A stretch of 64,000 bases of DNA from Elusimicrobia bacterium HGW-Elusimicrobia-1 (GTDB lineage: Bacteria; Elusimicrobiota; Endomicrobiia; PHAN01): positions 45,727 to 109,726 of the forward strand of contig PHAN01000006.1 in the NCBI GenBank assembly GCA_002841695.1, read 5' to 3'. Of this stretch, positions 37,185 to 44,850 are shown one piece after another; within the stretch, counting starts at the first letter, position 1; each line of letters opens with the position of its first letter. Below the pieces are notes generated by a model, which searched no databases, had not been told where the DNA came from, and was given only the letters and a program-made list of their open reading frames with translations. The translations under genes and the position numbers were made by a program.

Positions 37185-37568
37185 ATGGTTAAAATACTGA
37201 TCATGGACGACGAAGCGGGGATGAGAAATATCCTGGTCTCAATGCTCAAATTCGCGGGGCACTCACTTTTGCAGGCCGAAGACGGAAAACAGGCCATAGC
37301 TATAGCGATGCGGGAAAAACCTGATTTGGCTCTTCTGGACATGCGCGTGCCGGATATGGACGGACTTGAGGTGCTCTCGGAACTGAAAACTACGACACCG
37401 TCCCTGCCGTGCATAATGCTATCGGGTTTCGGCGACGCCGAGACCGCCGCAGAGGCGATAAAAAGGGGGGCATTCGATTACATATCCAAACCTTTCAAAG
37501 TAAACGAAGTGCTCGAAATCATCAACAAAGCCCTGACGGCGAAATCCAAACCCTCCGAATCCGGATGA
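37185..37568 (+). CDS. Single-domain response regulator (CheY-like)
   Basis: This 127-residue receiver-only protein has the acidic pair Asp8/Asp9, phospho-acceptor Asp52 (LLDMRVPDMDG), Ser80 in MLSGFGD and Lys102 in YISKPF. The helix-4 segment AIKRGAFDYISKPF resembles NtrC-type receivers. There is no output domain. It follows treY by 53 bases with a GGAG ribosome site and ends convergently with the sensor kinase, which could be its partner. Confidence 0.92.
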   Translation: MVKILIMDDEAGMRNILVSMLKFAGHSLLQAEDGKQAIAIAMREKPDLALLDMRVPDMDGLEVLSELKTTTPSLPCIMLSGFGDAETAAEAIKRGAFDYISKPFKVNEVLEIINKALTAKSKPSESG

Positions 37569-37647
37569 AACCGCCGATGCTCGCGACGAGTGGAAAATCC
37601 GCGGAAGATCCGCGAAACAACGCCGATGCCGGCTACTCGACTGTACT

Positions 37648-39114
37648 TTACATCGCAACAACCCCGAAAGTGTCCGCCATCATTTGACGACTCTCAAAAG
37701 GCAGCTTCACGGTAAAAGTCGTTCCAATCCCGACCTCGCTTTGGATTTCGATTTTTCCTCTGTGCGCTTCGACAAATCTACTGCATATAGTCAGCCCCAG
37801 TCCGTGGCCTATTTCGGTTTTTGTGAAGAACGGCTCGAATATCTTTGGAATATCCTCTTTCGAAACGCCTTTTCCCGTGTCAGACACCGAAAAAACCACG
37901 AACTCGCCGTTCGTTTCGGTCTTTAGTTTCAGTTTTTTTACAGACGATTCTCTCATGGCGGTGACGGCATTTTTTATAAGATTCACCACAACTTGTTTAA
38001 GTCGCCTGGAATCGCCCACCATCGGCGGCATATCTTTTGAAAGTTCCTTGGATACCTCTACATCGCTTAAAAAATCAAAAGGAAGCTCTTTGATTGCCTC
38101 TTTTACCACATCGTTCAAATCCAGCATTCCGACGGCGAGTTCCATGGGCTTTGAGATATTCAAAAGATCGTCGATGAAATCGCTTGACCGGACGACGGCA
38201 TCGCCCATTCTATCTATGCTTTGACGCATTGCCGTGTTTTCACGGGGTGTTATCATACCCATGTAGTAAAGTCCGGTTTTAATTACACCAAGAGGATTTC
38301 TTATTTCATGAGCGGTTTCGGCGGCTATCTGAGCCACCGCCGCTATTCTCTCAGTTTTTATCAGCTGCTCCTCTGTTTTTTTTCGCTCCTCTATTTCCTT
38401 GTTCAGAGCATCACGCGATACGGTTACACGGTCAAGATTTCCGGCCATTTTATTGAATGACTCCGCCAGTTCCCCGATCTCATCGGTGGAGTTTATCCTT
38501 ATTTTGTAAGAGAGATCCCCGCTTCCTATTTTTTTTGTTCCGACCACTAATTCTTTTATCGGTTTGTCAACAAAAAACCTGACAAACAAAAAAATAAAGA
38601 GGGATGTTACCGCGATTGCGATTACGGTGATCAATGCCGTCGTTTTAATCTTGAAGTTCAAATCCTTTCTCAGCCCTTCCAACGAAAAAGTTAAATATAT
38701 CTCGCCGATTTTTTCAAATCCTCGTTCAGACGAGCCCAGAATCAACTCCTCGTTTTTATCAAACTCCGACCTTTCCACGACAATCGGAGAGGAATAAAAC
38801 TTTGCGTTCTTCGCGGCATCTTCCCCGTCCTGATACAAAACATTATTTTGACTGTCAACTATTTTGATAAACACAACATCCTTTTGTTTCAGCGCGCCCT
38901 TCACTATTTTTGAAAGCATCTTTCGGTCTTTTATTATAACGGGATAGTCGCTGGCGGATACCACGCTGCTGCACAATATCTTCGCCCTTTCGTCAAGATC
39001 GGAAAGCGCAGCCATTCTATGGTGCTTAACAAAATAATAACCGAGAGATACGCTCAGAATTGTGACTGAAAAAACAAACAGCAAAATTATTTTTTTTGCA
39101 ACGCCGAATTTCAT
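37648..39114 (-). CDS. Membrane sensor histidine kinase
   Basis: This 488-residue kinase has TM1 (about 8-28), a periplasmic sensor of about 130 residues, TM2 (about 160-183), a HAMP linker, a HisKA domain with phospho-acceptor His269 (ETAHEIRNPLG) and a HATPase domain (NLIKNAVTAM, SDTGKGVSKEDIPKIFEPFFT, GHGLGLTICSRFVEAHRG). The sensor region has the mixed Lys/Val-rich pattern of single-Cache-like domains, not confirmed. It ends the minus-strand island after the TonB receptor and a binding-protein remnant, and codon use is more AT-rich than in the trehalose genes. Partner candidates are the double-receiver protein at the head of the operon and the convergent CheY-like protein. Confidence 0.93.
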   Translation of the reverse strand: MKFGVAKKIILLFVFSVTILSVSLGYYFVKHHRMAALSDLDERAKILCSSVVSASDYPVIIKDRKMLSKIVKGALKQKDVVFIKIVDSQNNVLYQDGEDAAKNAKFYSSPIVVERSEFDKNEELILGSSERGFEKIGEIYLTFSLEGLRKDLNFKIKTTALITVIAIAVTSLFIFLFVRFFVDKPIKELVVGTKKIGSGDLSYKIRINSTDEIGELAESFNKMAGNLDRVTVSRDALNKEIEERKKTEEQLIKTERIAAVAQIAAETAHEIRNPLGVIKTGLYYMGMITPRENTAMRQSIDRMGDAVVRSSDFIDDLLNISKPMELAVGMLDLNDVVKEAIKELPFDFLSDVEVSKELSKDMPPMVGDSRRLKQVVVNLIKNAVTAMRESSVKKLKLKTETNGEFVVFSVSDTGKGVSKEDIPKIFEPFFTKTEIGHGLGLTICSRFVEAHRGKIEIQSEVGIGTTFTVKLPFESRQMMADTFGVVAM

Positions 39115-39117
39115 ATT

Positions 39118-39330
39118 TCAGTCTCCAAAAACATATGAGGCCTCTTCTATAAACGCCCGGGGAATTTTAATAAGGAAGTTCTTGCCCTTAACCGCATCCG
39201 TGTCCGGAACCATACAAAACACCACCGGGATATCCTTTAAATTTTGCTTCGCCAGTTTTGATGCCTCTATGCCCGGAGTAAGAATAATATCGGGTTTTTC
39301 TTTGTTTATTTTTGAGTAAATAGAATTTTT
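39118..39330 (-). pseudogene. Internally deleted remnant of an ABC-type periplasmic binding protein
   Basis: Read on the minus strand, 70 sense codons between two stops match two separated parts of the intact binding protein at 41280-42197. The segment KINKEKPDIILTPG through LKDIPVVF parallels its WIQNNKPPLVFTVG through VTDIPIVF; after a short junction (about VPDTDAVKGKN) comes IPRAFIEEASYVFGD, paralleling IHRSFIKEASDVFEE at its C-terminus. The signal peptide, first strand and about 180 middle residues are missing. It lies between the TonB receptor and the kinase, three bases from the kinase start. It looks like a decayed second copy of the sensor component. Confidence 0.7.
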
Positions 39331-39344
39331 TTATTCATCGTTCA

Positions 39345-41276
39345 TTAAAATTGATAAGATATCCGCGCCGTATATGTCTGACCCGGAGCGGGAACCCCTA
39401 ACATTTCGTAATAACCGGAATGTCCGATATTCCATCCTGAAAGCGATAGCAATAAACCTTTATAAGGTTCAACCTGCGCCTTCAATTCCGGAATGATATA
39501 ACTCTTGACTTCTCTTGTTCCAAAAGACGTATCTATTGTCTCGCCGACATAGTGCAGTCCGCAACTGACTGTAATATGCCGGTATTTCCAGTTCGCCCCG
39601 CAGTTAGCTTTGTGTTTTGCATCGTACTGAAGTTCCTTCCCTTCTTCATCTTCGGCAATCAGATAGGAATAATTCAGAAATCCGGACAGAGAAGTATTTA
39701 TTTTGGCCTTTGTTTCAAATTCAAAACCTTTGAAAATTCCATCAAGCCCCGCCTGAGTCGGATGAAATTTTCCGCCCAGAGACCCGGGTATTGTCGGATC
39801 CCAATGGTCTGAAATAATATTTTTTATTCTCGTATAAAAGGTATCCAATCTAAAAGAGAGATTATCAAAAGGATTGAGGCCAAATCCACATTCATAAGTG
39901 TCTAAGGACTCCGGTTTTAAATCCGGATTGCCCAAAGCATCCACCTGGTCGATATATAATTGCCAGTTAGCGGGTTCTCTGAATGCACGGCCGTAAGAAG
40001 TCCTGATAAATGATTTCTGAGACGGTTTATAAAGGAAACTTATTCGAGGACTGAATTGGTTTTCATACCTTTCATGCGTGTCAAATCTGAGCCCCGCGGT
40101 AACAGTAAGATTGTCTTTAACTCTAAGTTCGTTCTGGATAAAAGCATTGGGATTATTAATGGTATGCTCTTTCATCCCTGTGCGAAATTCGTCGGCGTTT
40201 ATCCACTCCTGTCTATAACCCAAACCCAGCATGATTTCATTTGCCTCTATCGGTCTATATCGGAATTGAATATTGTTTTCCCACTTATACTCTCTGGTTA
40301 AAGCGGTGAGACCTACAAAATCTGAGTAATCATAAAAGTACTCCTGTGGAGTCCGATAATCTAATTCTGCTTTAATATCAAGTTTATCGGAAACGGGCTT
40401 AGCGTATATAAAAGTAGCGTAATGTTCCGCTCTATCCCAACCATATTTTGAGGACGGAAAAAATTCCGCTCCCGAAAAGTCAGTGATTTTTGTTTCCTGT
40501 CCCAAAGAAACAGTCAAATCTTTGTAACGCATTTTTGTTCTCAAATAATGCCACTTTCTCTTGCTGTGAGGTTCATATTTCGGCGTATGCCGGTTAGGGA
40601 GAAGCTCCGGGCCATCCGTCCTGTTGACGGAACCGTTAATCATCAAACTAAAATCCCCCGTTTCCTTTCCATATATAACCCCGGTTTTCCATGTATTGAA
40701 AGAACCATAAGAGGTGAAATATTCTCCGTCCTTATTTATATCTTTCGGGCTTTTGGTGATGATATTGATGACTCCCTGAAAAGCGTTGGAACCATAGAGC
40801 GCGGAACCGGGACCTAATATAATCTCAATTCGTTTAATCATATCAAGAGGAAAACAGATATCTTGCCATACTCCTCCATCCCGGACATCATTTATTCTTA
40901 TCCCGTCCATTAACCAAAGAATCCTTGTGCTGACCACCTCCGCTCCGATCATTCCGCGAACGGTAATATTAGAATATTCAGCCAGCCATTTCCTTACCTG
41001 AACGCCGGGTACCGACCGCAAAAGATCGGCAAAAGTCTCGGCGGCTGAATTTTTGATATCTTCCTCCGTGATCACATAAATTGTAGACGGCGATTCGGAA
41101 ATCGGCTGTTCTTTCTTAGAGGCCGTTACTACAATCGGAATCTCCTTAAAAAAAAGTTCTTCTTCCGTTATTTCTTCCTGAGCCCCCAAAGCGCGTCCCG
41201 ATAAAAACGGGACGACCGCAAATGCTAAAACCAAAATCCCCGCCATTGCCGAAGTTGTAAATAATTTTTTCTGCAT
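39345..41276 (-). CDS. TonB-dependent outer-membrane receptor
   Basis: This 643-residue receptor has a signal peptide (about 1-32), a TonB-box-like PIVVTAS at 47-53, a plug domain (about 60-175: YVITEEDIKNSAAETFADLLRSVPGV, NITVRGM, RIEIILGPGSALYGSNAFQGVINIIT) and a beta-barrel ending in aromatic Phe (RISYQF). It resembles BtuB/CirA-type receptors for cobalamin, heme or siderophores; the ligand cannot be read from sequence. It starts four bases after the binding-protein gene. Base composition is clearly more AT-rich than in the main chromosome genes here. No ABC permease or TonB is nearby. Confidence 0.94.
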   Translation of the reverse strand: MQKKLFTTSAMAGILVLAFAVVPFLSGRALGAQEEITEEELFFKEIPIVVTASKKEQPISESPSTIYVITEEDIKNSAAETFADLLRSVPGVQVRKWLAEYSNITVRGMIGAEVVSTRILWLMDGIRINDVRDGGVWQDICFPLDMIKRIEIILGPGSALYGSNAFQGVINIITKSPKDINKDGEYFTSYGSFNTWKTGVIYGKETGDFSLMINGSVNRTDGPELLPNRHTPKYEPHSKRKWHYLRTKMRYKDLTVSLGQETKITDFSGAEFFPSSKYGWDRAEHYATFIYAKPVSDKLDIKAELDYRTPQEYFYDYSDFVGLTALTREYKWENNIQFRYRPIEANEIMLGLGYRQEWINADEFRTGMKEHTINNPNAFIQNELRVKDNLTVTAGLRFDTHERYENQFSPRISFLYKPSQKSFIRTSYGRAFREPANWQLYIDQVDALGNPDLKPESLDTYECGFGLNPFDNLSFRLDTFYTRIKNIISDHWDPTIPGSLGGKFHPTQAGLDGIFKGFEFETKAKINTSLSGFLNYSYLIAEDEEGKELQYDAKHKANCGANWKYRHITVSCGLHYVGETIDTSFGTREVKSYIIPELKAQVEPYKGLLLSLSGWNIGHSGYYEMLGVPAPGQTYTARISYQF

Positions 41277-41279
41277 ATT

Positions 41280-42197
41280 TCACTCCTCAAAGACATCAGA
41301 TGCCTCTTTTATAAACGACCGATGGATTTTAATGCCCAGCCGTTCCGCTGTTATCAGGTTGAACGAAGTCCTTAACTTTCTCGGCCTTAAAAACCCTGTA
41401 GCCGCCGGGCTTTCTCCATTGAGCAACCTTAAAGCGAGCGCCCCGGCCTGATTTCCCAGATCCCTGTAATCGCACTCAAAAGAAACCAATGCGCCCGCTT
41501 TTGTGTAAAATGAAGAAAGCCCGACAACGATGAATCTTTTCTTCAAGCCCTCAATCAAAAGATACTCAATGGACTTGGCAAAATATATGTCGGGGTCCGG
41601 AATCATTAGGAGAAAATCAATCCTCCATGAAATCTCTTTGAGTGCGTCGGGCAGTTCTCCGCCAACTTTCACCATCCTCGATATAAGCTGAAAATTCTTC
41701 TTTTCGCAGTTTTGCTGTAGTTCCTTGTATAAATGCGCCGTTTTGGGTGAATATAAAACTCCTATCTTTTTTCTGTCGGGGAATATTCTTTCAATCTCGG
41801 CAAGCATTATATCAACGGGTATGTCCATTGATACGCCCGTGATATTTGCGCACTTCAGTGCGGCGGGGTCAAGAACGGCTCCGAATACAATTGGTATGTC
41901 CGTTACATTTTCTTTGGCGAACTTTAAAGCTCTTGTTCCGACGGTAAAAACAAGGGGCGGTTTATTGTTTTGTATCCAGGATAAAATCGCATCAGGCGTG
42001 TCTTTAGCCATGTCGAATTTATATATCTGCGCGGGTGTCTTGTTTTCATCCAGAATATTCTTGAAGCCGTCAAAAGTATTATGATACGCGTCCAAATTCA
42101 ACGAAAATATCACAGGTATTGTCTCTTGTTCCGAAAAGACGTCCGTCGGGGGGGAAATTAAAAACACGGTAACAAGAATAAAGATTTTTTTAACCAT
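41280..42197 (-). CDS. ABC-type substrate-binding (sensor) protein, YtrF/TrpX-like family
   Basis: This periplasmic binding protein of the ABC_sub_bind family is about 305 residues. The ATG at 42197 is chosen because it begins a signal peptide (VKKIFILVTVFLISPP) and has a GGGTGA site; an in-frame ATG at 42308 would put 37 polar residues before the signal. Markers are FTVGTRALKFAKENVTDIPIVFGAV, NITGVSMDIPVDIML and IGVLYSPKTA. No permease or ATPase gene accompanies it, so it may feed a sensor kinase rather than a transporter (inference). A deleted paralogue lies downstream. Confidence 0.9.
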   Translation of the reverse strand: MVKKIFILVTVFLISPPTDVFSEQETIPVIFSLNLDAYHNTFDGFKNILDENKTPAQIYKFDMAKDTPDAILSWIQNNKPPLVFTVGTRALKFAKENVTDIPIVFGAVLDPAALKCANITGVSMDIPVDIMLAEIERIFPDRKKIGVLYSPKTAHLYKELQQNCEKKNFQLISRMVKVGGELPDALKEISWRIDFLLMIPDPDIYFAKSIEYLLIEGLKKRFIVVGLSSFYTKAGALVSFECDYRDLGNQAGALALRLLNGESPAATGFLRPRKLRTSFNLITAERLGIKIHRSFIKEASDVFEE

Positions 42198-42267
42198 ATC
42201 ACCCGAAAGCATTTGCGATTTCATCGCAATCCGGCCGTCACCCGAGGCGTTGAGTATCCCTATTTCA

Positions 42268-43005
42268 CTAATTAACCCCTCGCTTCTTTTTGCCCAATAT
42301 TTTTTCAATATGCCTAATAAGAGAATCTTTGTCTATTGGTTTTGGGAGCCAGCCGTAAAAGCCGTATTTCAAAGCGTCTTCACAGAGGTGTTCTATGGTC
42401 TTGTCAAGCAGTATTATGACCACTATGGATGGGTCTATCTCTCTGGATTTTTTGAAAACCTCTATACCGTTTAAGTCGGGAAGTTTGTAATCCAGAAGCA
42501 TGACGTCGAATTTCACTTTTTTGACATTTTCGATGACATCTGCGCCTGTGCCCGCTTCAAAAAGGGTGTAATGTTTTTCCAAAAGAAAATCTTTTATCTG
42601 TTCTCTCGTTTCCTTCGAGCTGTCGGCTATCAGAATTATTCTTTTTTTGGACTCTAACGCCTCTTTTATCAGCATCAAAAGGCATTCTATGTCGAACGGC
42701 TTATGAATACATGTGTAGGCGCCTTCTTTGAGGGCGACTTCTATAAGATTCTCTACGGCGTATGCGGTCATCATCATCACGCTCATCGTCGGGGATATCT
42801 CTTTGAGTTTAAGAAAAACTTCGACGCCATTTATGTCCGGAAGGCGGATATCCAGAAGGCAGAGATCAAATGGCGTGTTTTTCGCTTTTTCTACCGCTTC
42901 TTTGCCGTTATAGGCGGTTTCCACCTCGTATCCCTTCGCCTTCAGGATTGTTTCAAGGAGAAGGGCGAGGTTTTCCTCGTCGTCAACCACAAGTATCTTG
43001 GCCAT
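42268..43005 (-). CDS. Double-receiver response regulator
   Basis: This 245-residue protein is two CheY-like domains in tandem and nothing else. Domain 1 has VVDDEE, Asp52 (LLDIRLPDING), Thr80 and Lys102. Domain 2 (from about 122) keeps Asp172 (LLDYKLPDLNG) and WLPKPID but has only one acid in its first motif (LIADSSKE), so its metal site may be altered. With no output domain it probably works as a phospho-relay or protein-interaction switch. It has a strong GGAGGG ribosome site and is the first gene after the promoter at 43105-43133. Confidence 0.92.
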   Translation of the reverse strand: MAKILVVDDEENLALLLETILKAKGYEVETAYNGKEAVEKAKNTPFDLCLLDIRLPDINGVEVFLKLKEISPTMSVMMMTAYAVENLIEVALKEGAYTCIHKPFDIECLLMLIKEALESKKRIILIADSSKETREQIKDFLLEKHYTLFEAGTGADVIENVKKVKFDVMLLDYKLPDLNGIEVFKKSREIDPSIVVIILLDKTIEHLCEDALKYGFYGWLPKPIDKDSLIRHIEKILGKKKRGVN

Positions 43006-43104
43006 TTCAACCCTCCAAAATCAACATTTCAAGAAATCTCCAATCGGACATTCACTGTGCGCGTCCCGTCGTCAAATTGCCGTCGGTCAGAATACTTCTC
43101 CAGT

Positions 43105-43133
43105 GTTATAATGTATATCAGGCCGAAAGTCAA
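43105..43133 (-). promoter_or_regulatory. Sigma-70-type promoter of the minus-strand receptor/sensor operon
   Basis: On the minus strand the hexamers TTGACT (43133-43128) and TATAAC (43110-43105) are separated by exactly 17 bases, a close match to the -35/-10 consensus. The transcription start would fall about 95 bases before the double-receiver gene. It can drive the whole island, as intergenic gaps are small. Confidence 0.65.
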
Positions 43134-43280
43134 GGTTTTTCTAAATTATTGTCCGCGCAAACGGACAGCGGCGGGAGAGCCGCCCGCGGATGCGGATTTA
43201 TTTATTTTATCTTGACTCCGCACCTCCCGCAAAGAGTGCGCGCGAGGGCGCAAAAACGCCGTATTAACAGATGCACTCTA

Positions 43281-43307
43281 CCCCCCCCCCCCCCCCCCCC
43301 CCCCCCC
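43281..43307 (+). repeat. 27-base poly-C homopolymer
   Basis: An uninterrupted run of 27 cytosines is preceded by CTCTA and followed by ATTTTTTCC. No other comparable homopolymer is in the window. It could be a genuine G-quadruplex-forming or phase-variable tract upstream of the REC-GGDDF gene, or an assembly artefact such as a join or polymerase slippage. Composition changes on its two sides (the AT-rich island left, typical chromosome right), which fits a join or a recombination boundary. Confidence 0.85.
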
Positions 43308-43441
43308 ATTTTTTCCGACGAGAAAAGCAAAAATTCCCGTTCGTGACTTTTGACCAACCCCTTGACTTTTCAAAACCGTTCTGTTACATTGTGACCAGAG
43401 TGGGGAAACTTGCAAGAACAATGGCGTTCCCGCGAGGGTAT

Positions 43442-44392
43442 ATGCAAACACAAAAAAAGATTCTTATAGTAGACGACAATCCCGGCATACTCGAGTGCCT
43501 GTCGTTAAACTTTGAGCGCCGGGGATTCGCGGTGGAAACCGCGTCCGAAAGTTCGGAAGCCCTCCACAAAATACACGAAGAAAAGCCGACCTTAGTTATA
43601 CTCGATATTATGCTTCCCGGCGGAGACGGCGTTGATGTCCTCAAAAACATAAAAGAAAACCCCGACACCGCAACAATACCGGTGATGATGCTAACAGCCA
43701 AATGCCAGATATCCGACAAGCTCGCAAGCTTAAAAAACGGCGCGGATGATTACGTCACCAAACCTTTTATTATCGAAGAACTTATGCTTAAAGCCAAAAA
43801 CATAATAGCCCGCTCCGAAGCCGCCCTGACCGCAAATCCACTGACGTCGCTCCCCGGCAGCCCCGCCATACGCGAACGAGTTTCGGAAATACTGCGTTCG
43901 TGCCGACGGTTCGCTTTCGCCTATCTCGACATAAATTATTTCAAACCTTACAACGATATTTACGGCTACGTAAAAGGCGATGAACTGATAAAGTTTACGG
44001 CCGACATCATACGCCGTGTCCTGGATATCCACGGCACGAAAGACGATTTTACGGGACACATCGGCGGAGACGATTTCGTATTTATCACGGGGCAGGACAA
44101 CGTGGATGCCGCGGCCAGGGCCGTAATCGCGGCTTTCGACGCCGGCGTACCGCGGTTTTACGACGAGGAAACTCGCGAGAAAAAATACGTGAATACCCTG
44201 AATCGGGAGGGTAAAATCCAGAGATTTCCGCTCGTTTCGGTTTCGATAGGGGTCGTCACCAACGAACACGGCGAATTCACGCATTACGGCGAAGTCGTAG
44301 AAAAGGCCGCGGAGATGAAAAATTACGCCAAGTCGTTCGTCGCCGGCGAAAGCCGGTACGTCAAAGACAAAAGACGCGTGACGAACTACTGA
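43442..44392 (+). CDS. Response regulator with degenerate GGDEF domain
   Basis: This 316-residue protein has a receiver domain (about 1-125; ILIVDDNP, phospho-acceptor in LVILDIMLPGGDG, Lys in YVTKPF) and a C-terminal diguanylate-cyclase-like domain (about 140-305). The signature reads IGGDDFVFI rather than GG[DE]EF; other helices (YLDINYFKPYNDIYGYVKGDELI) are conserved. Cyclase activity is therefore uncertain; it may only bind GTP or c-di-GMP. The start is the ATG at 43442. It begins a plus-strand three-gene set with another receiver and a kinase. Confidence 0.88.
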   Translation: MQTQKKILIVDDNPGILECLSLNFERRGFAVETASESSEALHKIHEEKPTLVILDIMLPGGDGVDVLKNIKENPDTATIPVMMLTAKCQISDKLASLKNGADDYVTKPFIIEELMLKAKNIIARSEAALTANPLTSLPGSPAIRERVSEILRSCRRFAFAYLDINYFKPYNDIYGYVKGDELIKFTADIIRRVLDIHGTKDDFTGHIGGDDFVFITGQDNVDAAARAVIAAFDAGVPRFYDEETREKKYVNTLNREGKIQRFPLVSVSIGVVTNEHGEFTHYGEVVEKAAEMKNYAKSFVAGESRYVKDKRRVTNY

Positions 44393-44424
44393 GGTTTCGC
44401 CAAATATTGGCGGCGGGAGGCATT

Positions 44425-44850
44425 ATGAAAGCGGGAAATGTTCTTATCGTGGACGACGAACCGGGCATGGTCGAGCTTCTGTCGGTAAACCTGCGCGGAA
44501 GCGGATACGACGTGGAAGTAGCTTTCGACGGGGAGGACGCTCTTGAAAAACTCAGGGGGGCAAAAAGAAAGGCGGACGTCGTAATACTCGACGTGATGCT
44601 TCCCAAAATAAACGGTTACGAAGTCGCCCGCCGACTCAAAGCCGACGACAAAACTTCGGGCATTCCCATAATTATGCTCACCGCCAAAGACCAGCCGCTC
44701 GACAAAGTCATGGGGCTCATTGACTGCGAAGCCGATTATTATTTTACGAAGCCCCTGAATATGAGCGATTTCCTGATACACGTCATGAAAGTTTCCGAGA
44801 AACACCGCCGCGCCTCGACAAATAACGAAGCCGCGCCGCTCGACAAGTGA
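44425..44850 (+). CDS. Single-domain response regulator
   Basis: This 141-residue receiver-only protein has VLIVDDEPGMVELL, phospho-acceptor in VVILDVMLPKINGYEV, Thr in IIMLTAKD and Lys in YYFTKPL. A GGGAGG site lies just before the ATG; a TTG 18 bases upstream is less likely. There is no output domain. It overlaps the following kinase gene (GTGA), which marks it as the kinase's direct partner or part of a relay with the REC-GGDDF protein. Confidence 0.92.
   Translation: MKAGNVLIVDDEPGMVELLSVNLRGSGYDVEVAFDGEDALEKLRGAKRKADVVILDVMLPKINGYEVARRLKADDKTSGIPIIMLTAKDQPLDKVMGLIDCEADYYFTKPLNMSDFLIHVMKVSEKHRRASTNNEAAPLDK

Larger units (their letters stand above)
43006..43441. other. Divergent intergenic region with promoter, GC hairpins and poly-C tract
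   Basis: About 436 bases separate the divergent signalling genes. From left to right it holds the minus-strand ribosome site and promoter, a GC-rich stretch with short hairpins (GTCCGCGCAAACGGAC at about 43150 and a GGCGG/CCGCC stem just after), and the poly-C tract. An open frame runs through the poly-C into the next gene as a proline run, but that is an artefact of the homopolymer. Confidence 0.6.

Noticed and set aside
42198..42308. Upstream start for the binding protein
   Set aside because: It would place 37 polar residues before an obvious signal peptide and overlap the double-receiver gene; the ATG at 42197 has its own ribosome site.
43271..43441. N-terminal extension of the REC-GGDDF protein running through the poly-C tract (polyproline)
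   Set aside because: The receiver domain begins properly at the ATG at 43442, and the extension depends on the exact poly-C length.
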